Of a stretch of DNA of 64,000 bases, positions 35,066-48,351 are shown one piece after another. The stretch's first letter is position 1; each line of letters starts with the position of its first letter. The notes beneath the pieces were generated by a model. The model ran no database searches. It was not told the DNA's origin and saw nothing but the letters and a program-made list of their open reading frames with translations. The DNA comes from Ooceraea biroi (lineage: Eukaryota > Arthropoda > Insecta > Hymenoptera > Formicidae), in the NCBI RefSeq assembly GCF_003672135.1, contig NC_039514.1:10095787-10159786 (forward strand), given 5' to 3'. The position numbers were made by a program, and so were the translations under genes.

Positions 35066-37689
35066 ATTTGAAATCCGTCGAATGTTGGATACGAAATACG
35101 TGTGAGGAAATATTGACAAAATTTTTCGGCATGAAGATCTCTACGCGTAAACATTTCAACATGACTGAAAAACAAGGATTCGCTCCTGTCCTGGAAGCAT
35201 TTCCGAGCGCATGTGTACAAATGCGATCCATTGCGATCCGAAGTGTATTTGATAGTCATGGTAGCGCGCAAAAAAGATTCCATCTCGAATTCCGGCCGCC
35301 GTGATTACTTTCGTGCGACACGTGTTATTACGAACGGAGGGATAGCCCCGGGGTATTTTGTCGTCGGTCGTTTAACGAAATCGGAATAAGCCGCTGCGGC
35401 GGTAATCGATTATTCCGAGACGGGAATGCCAAATCGAATTTCCATCCCTAATTGGCTACGGAAGATGAGAGTCGCGCAGGTAACGATTCGTAAAAAGCAC
35501 ACTGTGTCACAGGTCCCACAGTAATTTAAATCTCATTATATTGGTCCGTGGTTTGTGGTTTCGATGCAGGGGCTCTCATTCAGCAATACGTTTCCCGTAA
35601 CGCAAAGTTACTCTCTTTGTTGGCTACATAAATAATCAAATTAATCAGCCTGACAAATGATTTCCAATTCCTATCTATTGATTACTACACCAACTATTTA
35701 CATTCAATGAAATATTTTGCGACTTTTAGTGTTTCTCTCGAAGCGAATTGCTGACGCAATTTCCTTGCACAATTGGTACAAAAAAGAATTTATACCGCTG
35801 TTTTACTCTGCAATAAAATCCTCGCGGAGGGGTAACGTCCGTCAGTTTTCGCAGGATCTCGATAAACAGTGGTAGAGTGTGGGAGGGACGCGAGGAGATA
35901 CGCAAATACATCGGAACGGTCGAACGAATTCGCAGGCTAATCCGTATGCGAGTGACAAAATATTTCTCAAAGTCGTTCGAGTGTTTGCGGATCAGGGATT
36001 TTTTCTGGGTTCGACCGGGGGAGGATTACGACGTTGCCGTCCGAAAGGGGGATGACAAAAGAAAGCCCGGGAAGCGAGAGAGGGTGGCGGCTGCCAGTGT
36101 CGCGGCAAGAAGCGGCGGGTCGCGCGCGTGCAACAAGTGGTAGATGCGAAAGCGAGATCGACGGATGTCAAGTCGCGGGGAAATAAAAAAGTCGCCCTTA
36201 TCCTCGCGGGGCGGGCTAATAAAGGCCACCCGTGACAACGAGCGACAAGAGGGTGCGCCCCCCGGGAACTTTCCGAGAGGGAAGAATAGCAGGAAGCGAA
36301 ACGAGAGGCTTAAAACGCCGGCACAATGGAATTTCATCGAGGCACCTCCGGTTTCCCTCTTCTTTTTTTGGCTCTCTTCCTCTTGTTCCGCGGTAATTCG
36401 ACCTATCGCGCGCGTAAGTAGATGAGGCTTCGCGCGACGCGCAAGAGAGAGATTTTGCGGGTCTCTCTCTTCATTGCAGCACGCCGAGTTATCCGTAAAT
36501 ACAGCGACAGAAAATGTTTTCGCGTGAAATTGTAGGTAACACAAATAGCATCATAGTTCTCGACTCAAACCATGTGCGCGTTAAAAATATCTGTTAAAAG
36601 TTCTCGTGCGTGAAGGAAAAAAAAGAGAACGTTTGCAAAATAAAAAAGATAATATTAATGCAGAATTAGCAGAAATTTCTGATATGTAATAAATTCCGAT
36701 AATTACGACAAGTCGAAACATATTTTAGGTACTTGTACATCGTCGATCGGCATCAAACGAGCGAGACGAAAGTATCGCAGACCCTCGTCGCGGGAGTTTA
36801 TCTCGGGAAACCGCCACAATCCTGGACGAATTGTAACGTCTAACGAAAGCCGAGGGCAAAAATGCAGACGCAATTCCTCACGCGCGCTGCATCCTCAAAC
36901 GGTTCTCGGAGCCGCGCGGCTGCACGCGCAAACTTCCAGTTGCCAATGCGATCCACTCGAATCCCCCTTCCCGATACCGGCGGGATACCGACGGATGGAG
37001 AGCGCAGCCGATCGGGAGAGAGAAAAAAGGGCAAGGAAGTTCCGTAGGAGGATCGGACCGTTTAATTAATTCCGCCGATCCTACCCAGGCTTTGATCCTA
37101 CCTCCCCTCTTCCCGGCCACCCTCGCGCCGCGCCGAGCTCGAATATCGCGAGTTCACATCGACGGAAAACAAATATACGCGCGCGGAGTCCGCGGCGGCA
37201 ACTCAGCTCTCTCAGCCTGCTTAACATTACGTAAAAACCAATTACGTGGGAATGCCTCTGTTGATTGGTATCGCGAGATGGCCCCCGGAGGGGGTGACGG
37301 TGCAGGAAGGCGGGATCGGAAATGCCCGCCGGGGGTTGAGAGGGTGAGACACACGTTGGTACCATCGAAATGTATCCGATGTCAAGGGTGGCGACCGATG
37401 GGATGGAAGACCGAGCGAATGTCCAAGAACAGCACAAGGGGGCTGAGAGGTGGCTGCGGGAGTTTGCGTTCCGTCGTGGCACGTGTCACTTTGAAGCGCG
37501 TGTCCGTGGGGAGGAGGTGAGCGTACCCGTGCGCGCGGGCGCGAGCGCCAGAAATTTTCCAGCAAACCTCGTTAAGTTTTCATTTGCCAAATGCAGACAG
37601 CGGTCCCCCGAACCCCATGACAACCAGGACTGCTGCAACGCCACCGGCAATTACCGCGCCCTTTTTTCGCAACCCCGCGATATCGACCT

Positions 37690-37703
37690 GCGCGCGCGCG
37701 CGC
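37690..37703. repeat. CG dinucleotide run
   Basis: CGCGCGCGCGCG at the end of an arginine-rich chance frame; Z-DNA potential. Confidence 0.8.
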
Positions 37704-38570
37704 CCTTGCTCTCCTCACCCCCAAAGCGTATCTGATCGCGCTGCGCTTGACCCACAGGAAGAGAAAAAGAGGGAGCATTTTTTGCGATTTCCGGCAACGA
37801 GAAGCGCACGATCATTGCCGTTGTTGTTAATAAGGTTCTAACGAAAAGTGAATGGAGAAGTTAAAGGCAAAGACATTGACTGATTCGCAGACGCCTCGAT
37901 TCTCCTTATTTGATCCCGAATGTTCGTACCGAAAAATCGTACACGCGATTAGTACCAGTGTTGGGGTGAACTCGAGCCTCCGGCAGGGTCTAATAAAAAA
38001 AGTTACGGCGAAGTTTCGTCGAGCAGGTCGTCAGATTTTCCCGCGGGCATTTTCTGGCATTCGCCGGCCAGGTAAACATGAGAGCGAAGTCGGACCTGGC
38101 AACACGAGATATCGTCGGAATCGGGATTCGCCGGATATTAAATCAATTCGAGAGCGCAAATACGTCGTTGCGTGTTTGCACGTAATCGCGTCTCGAAGGA
38201 GCGACGGACACGACCAAGGGAGAGAGGGGAAGTGCGCGCGGAAGCGACGAGGGTGGCAGCGGGACGGCGGACGGGAAAGTGGAGGGTGGTTAGGGCCATT
38301 ACTGTCCACGGCTACAGAGAGTATGTATCCTAAACCGTAAACGGAGTTCGGACAAACTCCCGGATGAGCGCCCGGAGGGGGGACCGCGCCCGACGACCTC
38401 CCTGTGATCGGCGTTCCGTGTAATCGCCAAGTATGCAGATGATTAAATTTGCAACATCATCGCGGCAACCCTAAAGGCCCCCCCAGTAAAGGGCTGCAGC
38501 CAACGGCCAGCGGGGCTTGATACACGCAAGGAGTTTCACTAGCCCTGGCGTTTAAGGCTGCCGGAGAGAG

Positions 38571-38572
<2 letters not shown>

Positions 38573-38604
<32 letters not shown>
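38573..38604 (+). repeat. (AG)16 microsatellite
   Basis: Sixteen uninterrupted AG units, the longest perfect dinucleotide array seen in the window. Confidence 0.92.
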
Positions 38605-38613
<9 letters not shown>

Positions 38614-39221
38614 AGATGTCTTCCGGCGTCTTCGCCGGCCTAAAATGTCGGGCGCTTTGTGGACGCGAGGAAGGGACCTCGGGTCGATCCCGGATGTCCG
38701 GAAGAATTGCCGGATGCGTCCCACGGGACGCCATTTCCCGCGATAACGCGTTGCTCGCAATGACGGCGCGTTTCATTCCCGCTAGCGTTGCAGTGACGGA
38801 TGCTTTTCTCTCTCTCGCAACAGAATTTCTTCGCGAAGTTTTTGGAATTTTGATGTAGTATCGAGGTAGACACTGATGATGTTATGCGCTAGCGTAACGC
38901 GATTGGGACGATGAATCGAAGAATAAAGATTGTCGAACCAAGAGAAGCTGGCATATGTCCGAATGGCTGGTCGCGCACCCTCAGGAGTTCAAGATTGCAC
39001 GCGAGGCACGTAATCTCACGAGAAAACAGAAGCAAACACGCATTGTGCGCGGCAACGTGCGCACTTCCTTCTTGTCGGCGATACGCACGTCGGGCCTCAT
39101 CGTCGTCAAAATCATCTCGCATCCTGAACAAGCCGCGGCCATTGTGCGCGGGGACCGTATGAAATTCCAGAGACACGTCGCGCATCGAGCAGGGAAAATA
39201 TCATATTTTTTCCTCCCCCCG

Positions 39222-39256
39222 CTCTCTCTCTCTCTCTCTCTCTCTTCCTCTCGCAG
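39222..39256 (+). repeat. CT microsatellite ending in an acceptor-like CGCAG
   Basis: About eleven CT units, then TCTTCCTCTCGCAG with AG at 39255-39256. It could work as an acceptor, but microsatellite slippage explains it equally well. Confidence 0.7.
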
Positions 39257-41868
39257 TTCCCCCCGTTCGTGATGTTCACCGCCCGGAGAAAGGAGAGTAA
39301 CGATCACGATCCGCCTGGTTTGGCAGATGAGCGTCGCTTCCTAGACCCCCATTGTCGTTTGGGACCGGGGCCCGAAGATCGGGGGTCCAGGTAACGTCAT
39401 ATTCAATGGTCGGCCAATCACAATATTTTTGACGAGTTATGTCAGGGCATAATGGGACCGACGAAAGGCAGGGAAGAAAAGGGAGGAATGGTTTTTCCAG
39501 CGTAAACTTCGCGTACGCTGCCGCCGCCGCCTGCGTCGTCGTTTGCGAACACACGCGGCAGTCCGTTTCTTCCGCACGGCAATCTCGTGGCCGAGGATTG
39601 CCACAATGGGGCCCCCGGCCTCGGCCGAGAGCTGGTCCTTGAGCCTTTAAAAGCACAAAGACACTGCGCACTCCCCGACCCGCGCCTTTCTCTTTCTGCT
39701 TCTCTCGGTTCTCTTTCCTTCTCGTTCTATCTCTTTCGTGCTCTGTCTCTCTCTTCCTCTCGCTCGCCCGTTTTCTCTCTCGTTGTCTCTCCGCGTGCGA
39801 TCCGACGGTATCCTACTCATCCTGGGACGCCACTGGGGTCCCTTGGGATATAGACGCCGTCGAGCGTGCGTAACGCGCTCAGCGACCCGTGAGTTATGAG
39901 GGAAACGCGCGCGATATTAATATTTTGTATCATCCTTGCGTGCTCCCGCTCCCCGAGCCCCGCTCACCCTACGATTCTCCCAAGGATCAGGATGCGATCC
40001 TCGCTCCCTGCCGACGTGTTCTTCGTCGTTTGAGGTTGTCGCTCGCTGCCGCCGGGAAAGAGGAAGCCGCGACGCGGAATTGAGAGAGGAGTGGAAAACG
40101 CGGTCGGCTCTCTGCCAAAGAAAAATAACGCATCGTACCGAACACACTGAATGCACTTTATCGTTATCCGTTCAGTTTGATTTTGCTCCGACTTGCGTAT
40201 TGTTCTTTGCAGAGATCCTCGTGTACGAAACTCTCGATAGTCCGAAGCTCCCAGTCCGTTTGCCGAAGATCGTTCTCGGCAGACGGAGTCTTGCGCAACG
40301 TAACGAGGATGAGAAGATCATTATTCTGTTCTGCGGCGGCGTACTTTTTCCACGAATACCACGGGGATAAACCGTGAGGCCCCATCTCAGGTGGCGTCGC
40401 GTCCGGTGGGATGTTGAAGCATCATCTAAACTAATTGTTGACAGCCGGACAATGGCGAAGCCAGTAATAATAACTTACGGCTCGCTGGGAAGCGTATTGT
40501 GCTCGGAGAGACTCGGCGTCTTTACCTGGATCCTCCGAAAGAGAACGCACCGAGGTGGGCAGGGGACTCACCATCTACCACATCTCTTCAATCATCCCGG
40601 CGAGAAAAACACCGAATCGCAATTTTCTGTAACGACGTGTTCCCGCGCGCGCTTAAGAGAACCTTATCTGCAACGATATAATTATAAAACACCCCGTGTG
40701 TAAATCGACAAGCAATTAATTTCGTCTCGATATATATACATCTTCCTAGAAACAGATTGACATGTAATCATTTTATTATATATTGATCAGGTAACTTCGT
40801 TGAAAAGAAAGAGATCACATTGTTGATCTGTCTCTTTGTTTCAATATTTGTGAATGACAAGATATCGTTTTATCGAGCAGAATAATCCTCAAAATTTCCC
40901 AACATCTACGTGCAATTTCGGACTTTACAAACGAGCACATCCGTGTGTCATTGGTAGCCAGTGAAATTCCCGCCGAACAGAGTTTACACAGCTCCCTGCT
41001 CTTCCTCGCGAAAAACGACTCGGATTTCCCGCGGGGCACCGTCGGAATCCGGCCAGATCTTCTCGAGTCCGGCGACGATGACAGGAGAGTTTCCTTATAA
41101 AAACAATACACGAGAGGATGACTGTCGGCATGTCGGATCGGCAGGGAATCGCGCTCAGAGAAACGAGAATGATCGAGGGCGGAACGGGAGCCCGGGGGAT
41201 AGGAGTGCGAAGAGGGAATACGAGCTCGGAAGGTGTGACCGTGCTCCGCCTTCCGACGACGTGGTCGCACTGCGAGGGAAATTACGGACTAGAATCTCCC
41301 TGTCTCTGTCTCTCTCTTTTTCTCTCACTTTCTCTTGCTCTCTCGCATCGGTGTCTCGGTAATTTGTATTATTTCTGACATCCTCGGTGTACGTCCCCGG
41401 CTCCGGGATATCGGGCGGATCGGTCGATCAGGGTGCGGTACCACGCGGGCCCTAATAACGACGGCCCTGCGCGGCAAATCAGCAAAACGAGCCGATAATT
41501 GGGCCCCGTTGTTATTTTTCCCGGCGCTCCGGTGATGATCCTCGTCCAGAACGCGCCGCGTCATCGCATTCCCAATTTGTATCGATCGGTCGGTACCTCT
41601 CTTCCTCATCATAACGTTTCTCTCCCTCGAGCATCTTCCAAGCCTGCCGCTTCTTCGACGAAGGGAACGAAGCAGAAGACTGTGCGGTTCTTCAGAGTTG
41701 CGTTTCATCCGCCGAAATCGCGACTGATTTGAACGTATATACCATAAATGTGTGCACATTTTGATTGCCGGTGCATATCAATCGTCAGATTAATAATCAT
41801 CGATAATTAATTTATTCGAAATTATTGTTTATCGTTGCATTGTCCTTAATTGTCTCGAATACCAATAA

Positions 41869-41892
41869 TTATGTGCGTTGTTATGTGCGTTG
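41869..41892 (+). repeat. Two-copy 12-bp tandem repeat
   Basis: TTATGTGCGTTG is repeated perfectly and directly inside an AT-rich island. Confidence 0.85.
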
Positions 41893-42373
41893 TTACAGAC
41901 ATAAAAAGAAAGATAAATTATCAATAATCATGAACACCACTAACTTCATACAGATTTTTAATCAGAGATAAAATATGCCCTATTTCCTTGGAATTCACAC
42001 CCGAAGAATCATTCGTTTCTTAAGCGCATGTGGACCTTGGATCTTGGATCCGCAACCCTTTCCTTTTCCAATCAACGAACCGATCAGCAACCTGATCTCA
42101 TAGTGGTCGCCCGTTCGCCAGCAACGCCGAGCAATTCGATCAATCCTCCGAGAGGAGGACGAGAGCTTCCCAAGTGCGCGAAATGTATCTCGCGATCTAT
42201 TCTCGTGCGGTCAGGGACGCGTCTACACGCGCGGTGCCGCTCACGCGGAATTCAATTTCCCCGAGTACCCGAGGAGAGTGCCGCGAGTTCTGGTTCCCGC
42301 ACATGGCCCTCTTTCCCGGATTGCATCGCCGAAACGACGTGGCGCCCCGTCGTCATACGCCGAGTCGTACGCT

Positions 42374-42437
42374 CTGTCTTTCTTTCCTTCATCCCTTTTC
42401 TTTCCTCCTCACCGCCCATCCGCCATCTCCAGGTAGG
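42374..42437 (+). other. Second candidate recursive splice site
   Basis: A pyrimidine tract (TCTGTCTTTCTTTCC, then ATCCC, TTTTC, TTTCCTCC) with a CTCAC branch-like motif ends in CCATCTCCAG, joined directly to GTAGGT at 42433. The donor is one base off GTAAGT. It lies on the plus strand, opposite to the candidate at 30115, so both cannot serve the same transcript. Confidence 0.2.
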
Positions 42438-45400
42438 TTGTCGAGCGCCCGTCCGCGAGACGTCTTTTATGTCCCGCGAAGACACTGTGCAGATCTGCCG
42501 TGCGTAGAGTATTTCCACAATTGCGCGCCGTGTATTTTTACAATTATTATTCGCGCGCTCAAGGATACGGGGTTCCGCGCGATATTCTGTTTGCTCACGC
42601 ACGACCGCGGAACGCCCCCCGCGGCTATTAAGCAGCTGTACTATACAGCTCACGAAAGTGAAAAGACGTAGGGAGCAATGGGGAAGACACCCCCGGATGG
42701 AGAGGAGACCGCAAACGGCGAACGGGCCGCCATTGACACACAATTGACGATTGATCGCGATTCCGCAACGGGTGATCCGCGGCGGGATGCTAAAGCGGCC
42801 GCTTCAAGGATACCGTCCACCGCCGGATGTTTAATTTTCCAGGAGGCGGCCGGACACCTGCGGGTCCCGCGAACCTCGACCGCGTATCCTCCTTCACCGG
42901 AACTTAAAGCGGAGAGGAATTAGCCTCCACCTATATACGTCGCGCGAGGTCGACCAGCTGTGCGCGGATTAACCGCGCATCTGCCAACGATACCGCGATG
43001 GTTGAACGATGGACGAACGAAAAATTGACCGTCGTCTCCGCAAGATTGCAAACGCGCTGAATTTTCGCTTGTGTTCTTCTCCTGCGACCGCGAATAAAAT
43101 CATCGCTCCGAGATTATAAGCGAAACGTCCGCTCGAAGTGGCGACTCCAGCTTCTAGATTGTTCCGGTGACCATCGCGGCACTCTGCCGGCAGGCTATAA
43201 AATTCGTAATGACGCGTAATCCGCGTAGTTCGTTGAAACGACCGCGCAATCGAGCGACCAGCACGGAGAGACGTGATCGTTTGCAGATGGCAAGAATGCG
43301 GCTCTCCTGGCCGCGTCTCGGCAGCACATCCCGACGCGGACTTTCGAGGCGAAATTACCCTCCTCCGGGTGACACCGCGTCGCGGTAATGGCCGGTTCAC
43401 ATCGCATTCCTGCACGCAAGCCCGCCAGGCGACAGTTTGGGTAACGATCGGTTCTGCCAGTGCCGCGCCGGAGTGGTTCTCTCGCCGCGGAGGACGAGAA
43501 AAGAGGATGACGATGACGACGACGACAAAGTTGACGCGCTGCTCAGCGAGGAATCGCGCGTCAGGGTCGCTCTCGATCTTTTAATAAATCGCTAACGTCG
43601 AGCCGGGTCACGTTCGATTCCCTGGTGTTCGGAAAATATTATGGTCTCGTGCCAGCTGCGCGACAGAGCGTCGTTCCGAGTCACGACAGCACTCGATTTT
43701 CTCCTCTCTTCTCTCTCTCTTTCTCTCTCTCCTTCTTCTCGCCAACTCTTGGGAGTCCGCTGCTCACAGGGGTGTTCTCGCCGAGCGTTCTCGATTTATC
43801 CCGCCAATACAACGACGTCGTTGTACGATTCACTTAACGCATCTTCTAAGACGGATTGTGCGATCGGTGAACGCGCGATGATCGGTTCCTCCCTACAAGA
43901 TTTCTCTCTCTCTCTCTCTTCCTCTGGGGTGCGTGCTCCTTTCGATTCCGCAACGTCGCGCTAATGGCTCTTTCGATTATTTCACGCTAAGCATTGATTC
44001 CGACCTGCGGGGGGTTCAACTATTAATAGAATGAAGTTTTCATTGATACGAGCGTCATCTTCCTGCCTGTCATCGAGTTTGTCTATTCCATGTTGAGAAG
44101 AGCGACAGTACGACAAGTGCGTTGATCACGTTTAAAAAGAGAGTTCCCCGATTGATTTTTTCCGTGGAAGGACAGGAAAGAGTAATTTGTCCGGCTTGTG
44201 TTCCAGGTCTCGTCTCAGTCCACTCGAAACACTTGGCAAAGCGAAAAATGACGAATTCGCACGGCAGATGGAATGCAGTCGCCACCGGCACTCGTCAGCC
44301 TGTCGATTCTGCAGGGTGTGCACGAGCGAAAATAGTTCGGATGGAGAACGACGACGACGACGCGGACGACGACGTCGACAGGTCCACGACGCGACAGATG
44401 TTTCGCGTCTCAGCGACACTTCTGTATTTCTGTCCCACTCAGTATAAACAAGCGAGAGTGACGATCGTGGAGTTCGAGAATAGACCTCTTCCTGGCGGTC
44501 CCAGAGTTCATCGATCGCGGATCGATGTTGCGTTCCGCGGATTTGCCATTAAGTGAAGACTAGATGCCAGCAAAGTTGTTCGAAATCTCAGTGAAATTCC
44601 TGTACAATTCCAAAGTCGTTCATTTGCATGAAAAATGCAGACATACGTCAAGAGTGTCGTCAAAAGAAAGCAGGTTTAACTTTCTCAGAATGACGAGTTC
44701 ATTCATCGAAAACCGAACCGGGTGACTGCTCCATCAGAGTGACGCCCACGGATTAATCAGAATTCCGATGCACCAGATCTACACAGTTGCTGCTGCCGAG
44801 CACGGGTCCAGCTTCTCGCAGGCGGCGCGTGATCCAAGATCCACCGTGGCAACAAAGAGAACATTCTTCTGCAAGAAGATTGCATTCGTCGTCATCTCAG
44901 TAAGCCGCGGCGGAAACGACGAGATTCCCTCGCGTCCCGACGACGATCGCGATGACCATTCGATGACCGGCGAATCCCCCTTTCTTCTTCCCCTCCTTCC
45001 TGCGAGATTCGAAAAGCTGGACGACTCGGCAGCGACGGCGGTCGCTCCGGATGCAGATGCTGCGGCGGTCACGCCGGCTGTAATTAACAAGGCGGGCTTT
45101 GTGGGTGTTTTGTCGCCGGCCGCGACACGCCGTGACGAGGGAGGAATTCTCTCCCTCTCCCTTCGCGCGCGCCCGCGGGACGCCAGACTATAAAACGCTC
45201 TTTGTGCGAGGCGTCCGGCGAAGCGCAAGCCCCGCCGGAGGAGACAAATGTAAACATTCTCGCTGCATCTCGCGAGGAGAAGTGCATCCTCAAGATAGGG
45301 AGAGGAGAGGGATCTCTCTGGACCGTGCGCGAGAGGATTACGTGTCGTATTATACCCGACCGAGGTGCGCCTACCGAGAGACGGACAGATAGATGGACAA

Positions 45401-48087
45401 AGGGAAAGAAGAGGGAAAGGGAGACCTCTGAGACATCGTGTGTCGTAAGGGTCGTAAGGTAAGAAAAGCAGACGACGCTGGACCACTCGGAGATGTCTAC
45501 TTCCGAGCCGCTCCTCTCTCGCCTCGAGGGTCATCGTGTCGTTTCGGTTTTTTCGTGTCGGCGCTGTCGGACGCCCCTTTCAACCTGACGCCACCGGCCA
45601 TTTCAATATCAATGAAGCGGAAACGGGCGTCCGCTATCTATCTCTCGACGAGCGACCGATAAGAAGCCGCGAGAGGGTGGAGCGCTTCTCCCTCGCTCGA
45701 TCGCTGCTGCCACAAACCTCGAAATGCAACCTCGCCACGTCGAATTCGCGGTAACGCGACGAAGAAAATTACCTGTATTTGTAGCACCATTAAAAACATC
45801 CTGCTTTGTATTTTGAATTTTTTATTGCATCTGAGAACCGCGGAACGTGCTTCGAACCCCTCTCCCTCCCCCGCCGATCGAATCACGCTCCAATTTAGAC
45901 ACATCCTTTTCCTCCCCGCCGTTCGCCGCTCAATTCCGCTCGGAACGATTCTAGGTGGCGATTTGCTTGTTACGCGGCGGCACGATTTGGAGCACCGTAC
46001 ACTGTTAACGCACTTCGAGGCTTCCAATTAGCTAGCGCGCCGGGTAGCGTTTTGGCCGACGTAGCAGCTTGCGGTAACTCGGGCGGCTCAATGGCGCAAT
46101 TCGAGCTCAGAGATTATCGCGGGACAGCTGAAAATTCGCTCACAGCCGCCTCGCAATAAACGGCGGCGGCGTCGCGCGAATCCGCAACCAGCCGTTTCGG
46201 AAATTTGGTCTTTGCGGTCACCGGAGGATCATCACGTTGCAACCTTCGCACCTCGTTTTCTATACCGCGGATGGATATATACCATACCATACTATAGGGT
46301 GCAATCCGGTAGGGTTTGTATCATCAGCGAAGCGGAAACGGACACCTCAAGAGACGCGGCGAGTACGACGTGAGTCGTGCGTCGCTTGCTCGGTAAGCTC
46401 GGTGCCACTCGGAAATATCCACTTACGAGAATGGACCGTGTAGGATTCTTCTCGTCCCACATATCGCGCGGGAAAGTGAGGCGCCTTCGTCGTCGTCATC
46501 GTCATCGTCGGGCTCATCCTCTCGTTCATGTGTACACAGTCGCAAGAATAACCGAACGATGATAATTATGATAATGAGGCAAACACGACAGCGTAATACG
46601 CCTTGTAAGTCCGATCGCGTGATCGTGACGTAATTAAAAAGTGACGACCGAATAGGCAGGATTGTGCAACCACAATATCTTTGTATTGTAATTTATACAA
46701 TGTTACATATCAAACAATATTTTTACGAATAAATTACTTAAATAACCGATTCATTATTATTTATTTTTAATCACTCACATAACACGATACCATCGACTCG
46801 GCGGCTCTTCGAATTCACGATATTCATGATCCTCCGGCGTGAATCTTGATCTCGTGATTTCGTGATCCTCGCGACTGTGCGAGGATCACAAAAAGGACAA
46901 GGCGCGCCGAGAGGAGTGTTTCGTGACGAAAGAACTCTGTCCCACGATAAAGACCTTGTTCCCCACGCGGTAATTATTAGGGCCGGGGGGTAGCCGATGG
47001 CGGCCACCCGCGGTGGTGGACACGAATTTCAAAAGGCTGATCCTCGACAGAAACGGGTGGCACGAGTCCGCTAGACAGAATGGAAGGGCGGAGGATTCCT
47101 CCGCGGGCGGGAGGATCTCACCCGGTCGATCGGCGACTTCGAGGTTGGTCTCGCCCCGACAGAGAGCAGAGACAATACACCCCCCGTGGCGACGATGCGT
47201 ATAAATTGTTTTTGGGGCACGGGGATTCCGTGCGGCCGCACGTGACAACGATCGAAGGACCGCTCGCGCGATTAATCCCGCAGCGGGCGCATGGTGATAC
47301 ACACGTGTCTCCCGGCCCTTTTTTTTAAATGTATTACCTTTGCTTTTTCGCTTGAAAATTCGTGGACATGACTTTTCTTTCAAAATATATTCTCCGCAAC
47401 TGCGATATTGTATTCTCCTAACTCGCAAAGATGGGCAAAGACGAAAGGTTTGTTCGAGAAAATCTCACGAGCGTTTTCGCGACTAGAATATACTTGAGAA
47501 TACACTTACCCCGAAACGACACCCTCTCAGGAAAGCCGACGGGCTGACCGCCATGCGATATCTCTTTTCAACCATTTCGGTTAATAAAGGCTGTCGTGTG
47601 AATGGAGTACCCGGAGCACGCGGGTTTCCGTTTCAACATACGAAAACGCACACAAATGCGAAGTCCGCGCGCGAGTTTCCTCGAGGAGGAGGAAAGGGTA
47701 GGAGCCGCAGCCATTTGCCGGTCGAATCGGCGGACCCTCCGCGCCGTATTCCCTTCGGCGTCGGAGGGAAGGGCACACGCGACGATTAAAAGACAAAAGG
47801 CTACTCTCCGACGGGTACTCGCTCTTCTCGCTCGGCTCCACTCTCGTGCACTCGCTCGCTGGCGGCGGCGCGTTTCCATTGAGCCGCAGAAAAGGTCCAC
47901 GGAAGCGCCGGCCGGTTTTGTGCCGCGCGAACAATGGCCGTGCGGACCGCGATGTTTTAACAGTGTTTCCAAACACTCCTACGCTTTTACGCGGAGGGAC
48001 CGCAAGCCTCTCTCTCACGGATACGATTAACATGCGGTATTTGCTCAGCCAGCGAGACGTCGCGTCGAGAGAGCTGCGAGGGCGACC
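42438..48087. other. Non-coding stretch
   Basis: No gene is recognised. CT tracts lie at 43702-43738 and 43903-43922, GAC/GAT triplet tracts at 43507-43530 and 44348-44380, a GTC/ATC triplet tract at 46484-46510 and an AT-rich island at about 46640-46780. A 144-codon frame at 44122-44556 encodes an Asp-rich stretch from the GAC repeat and has no ATG start at its beginning. A 251-codon minus-strand frame at 44779-45534 overlaps an open plus-strand frame. Neither matches a known family. TATAAAA near 45190 has no other promoter support. Confidence 0.55.
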
Positions 48088-48351
48088 GTGCCCCTTCGCC
48101 CGTCCGCTCACCGAGTGGAAGACATTGAGCTCGTACCCTCGGCACGTATTCGTCCCCCTGCTTCACTGTTGCTGATCTCCAAGTGCAAGCCTCGTATCTT
48201 TTTGACGGCTGAATGTTGCCCCCCTCTTTTTCGAGTCGTTGTTTCCAAACCTGTCGGTTCTCGACGAACTATTCTGTGTTCGAGCATTTCGTGTCAATCT
48301 TCATTCGGATTTTATGCACAAACTTGTTTAGAAGCTGGCCATGGGGCAAAC

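Larger units (their letters stand above)
30151..38572. other. Non-coding stretch with AT islands
   Basis: No gene is recognised. AT-rich islands lie at about 30155-30310, 32720-33150, 33770-34000, 35020-35120, 35500-35800 and 36540-36740. CpG-rich blocks between them give biased frames of up to about 200 codons on both strands (30434-31030 is the longest). A GTC/ATC triplet tract lies at about 32465-32510. An acceptor-like ATTGCAG at 36479 is followed 15 nt later by GTAAAT, weaker than the microexon candidate at 7218. CGTGGGAA, a Su(H)-type octamer, occurs once near 37245. Confidence 0.6.
38605..42373. other. Non-coding stretch
   Basis: No gene is recognised. CT arrays lie at 39222-39245 and 41290-41345. 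An acceptor-like TTCTTTGCAG ends at 40212, and 52 codons are open behind it to TAA at 40368-40370, without a known motif. AT-rich islands lie at about 40680-40900 and 41720-42000. Confidence 0.6.

Noticed and set aside
36465..36500. Second 15-nt microexon-like arrangement (ATTGCAG, 15 nt, GTAAAT)
   Set aside because: The donor is weak and there is no branch consensus; similar spacing to 7218 is probably coincidence.
37245..37252. Single Su(H)-type CGTGGGAA site
   Set aside because: An 8-mer is expected one or two times in a window of this size; there is no paired site.
44122..44556. 144-codon frame with a CPAC-like pair and an Asp-rich run
   Set aside because: The Asp run is encoded by a GAC microsatellite, there is no ATG at the start, and the cysteines do not form a zinc-finger spacing.
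45180..45240. TATAAAA promoter-like sequence
   Set aside because: A single TATA motif without an initiator, downstream element or gene is not informative.
44779..45534. 251-codon minus-strand open frame
   Set aside because: The plus strand is open over part of the same interval (44768-45193), the peptide is Arg/Ser/Ala-biased, and no splice or start context supports it.
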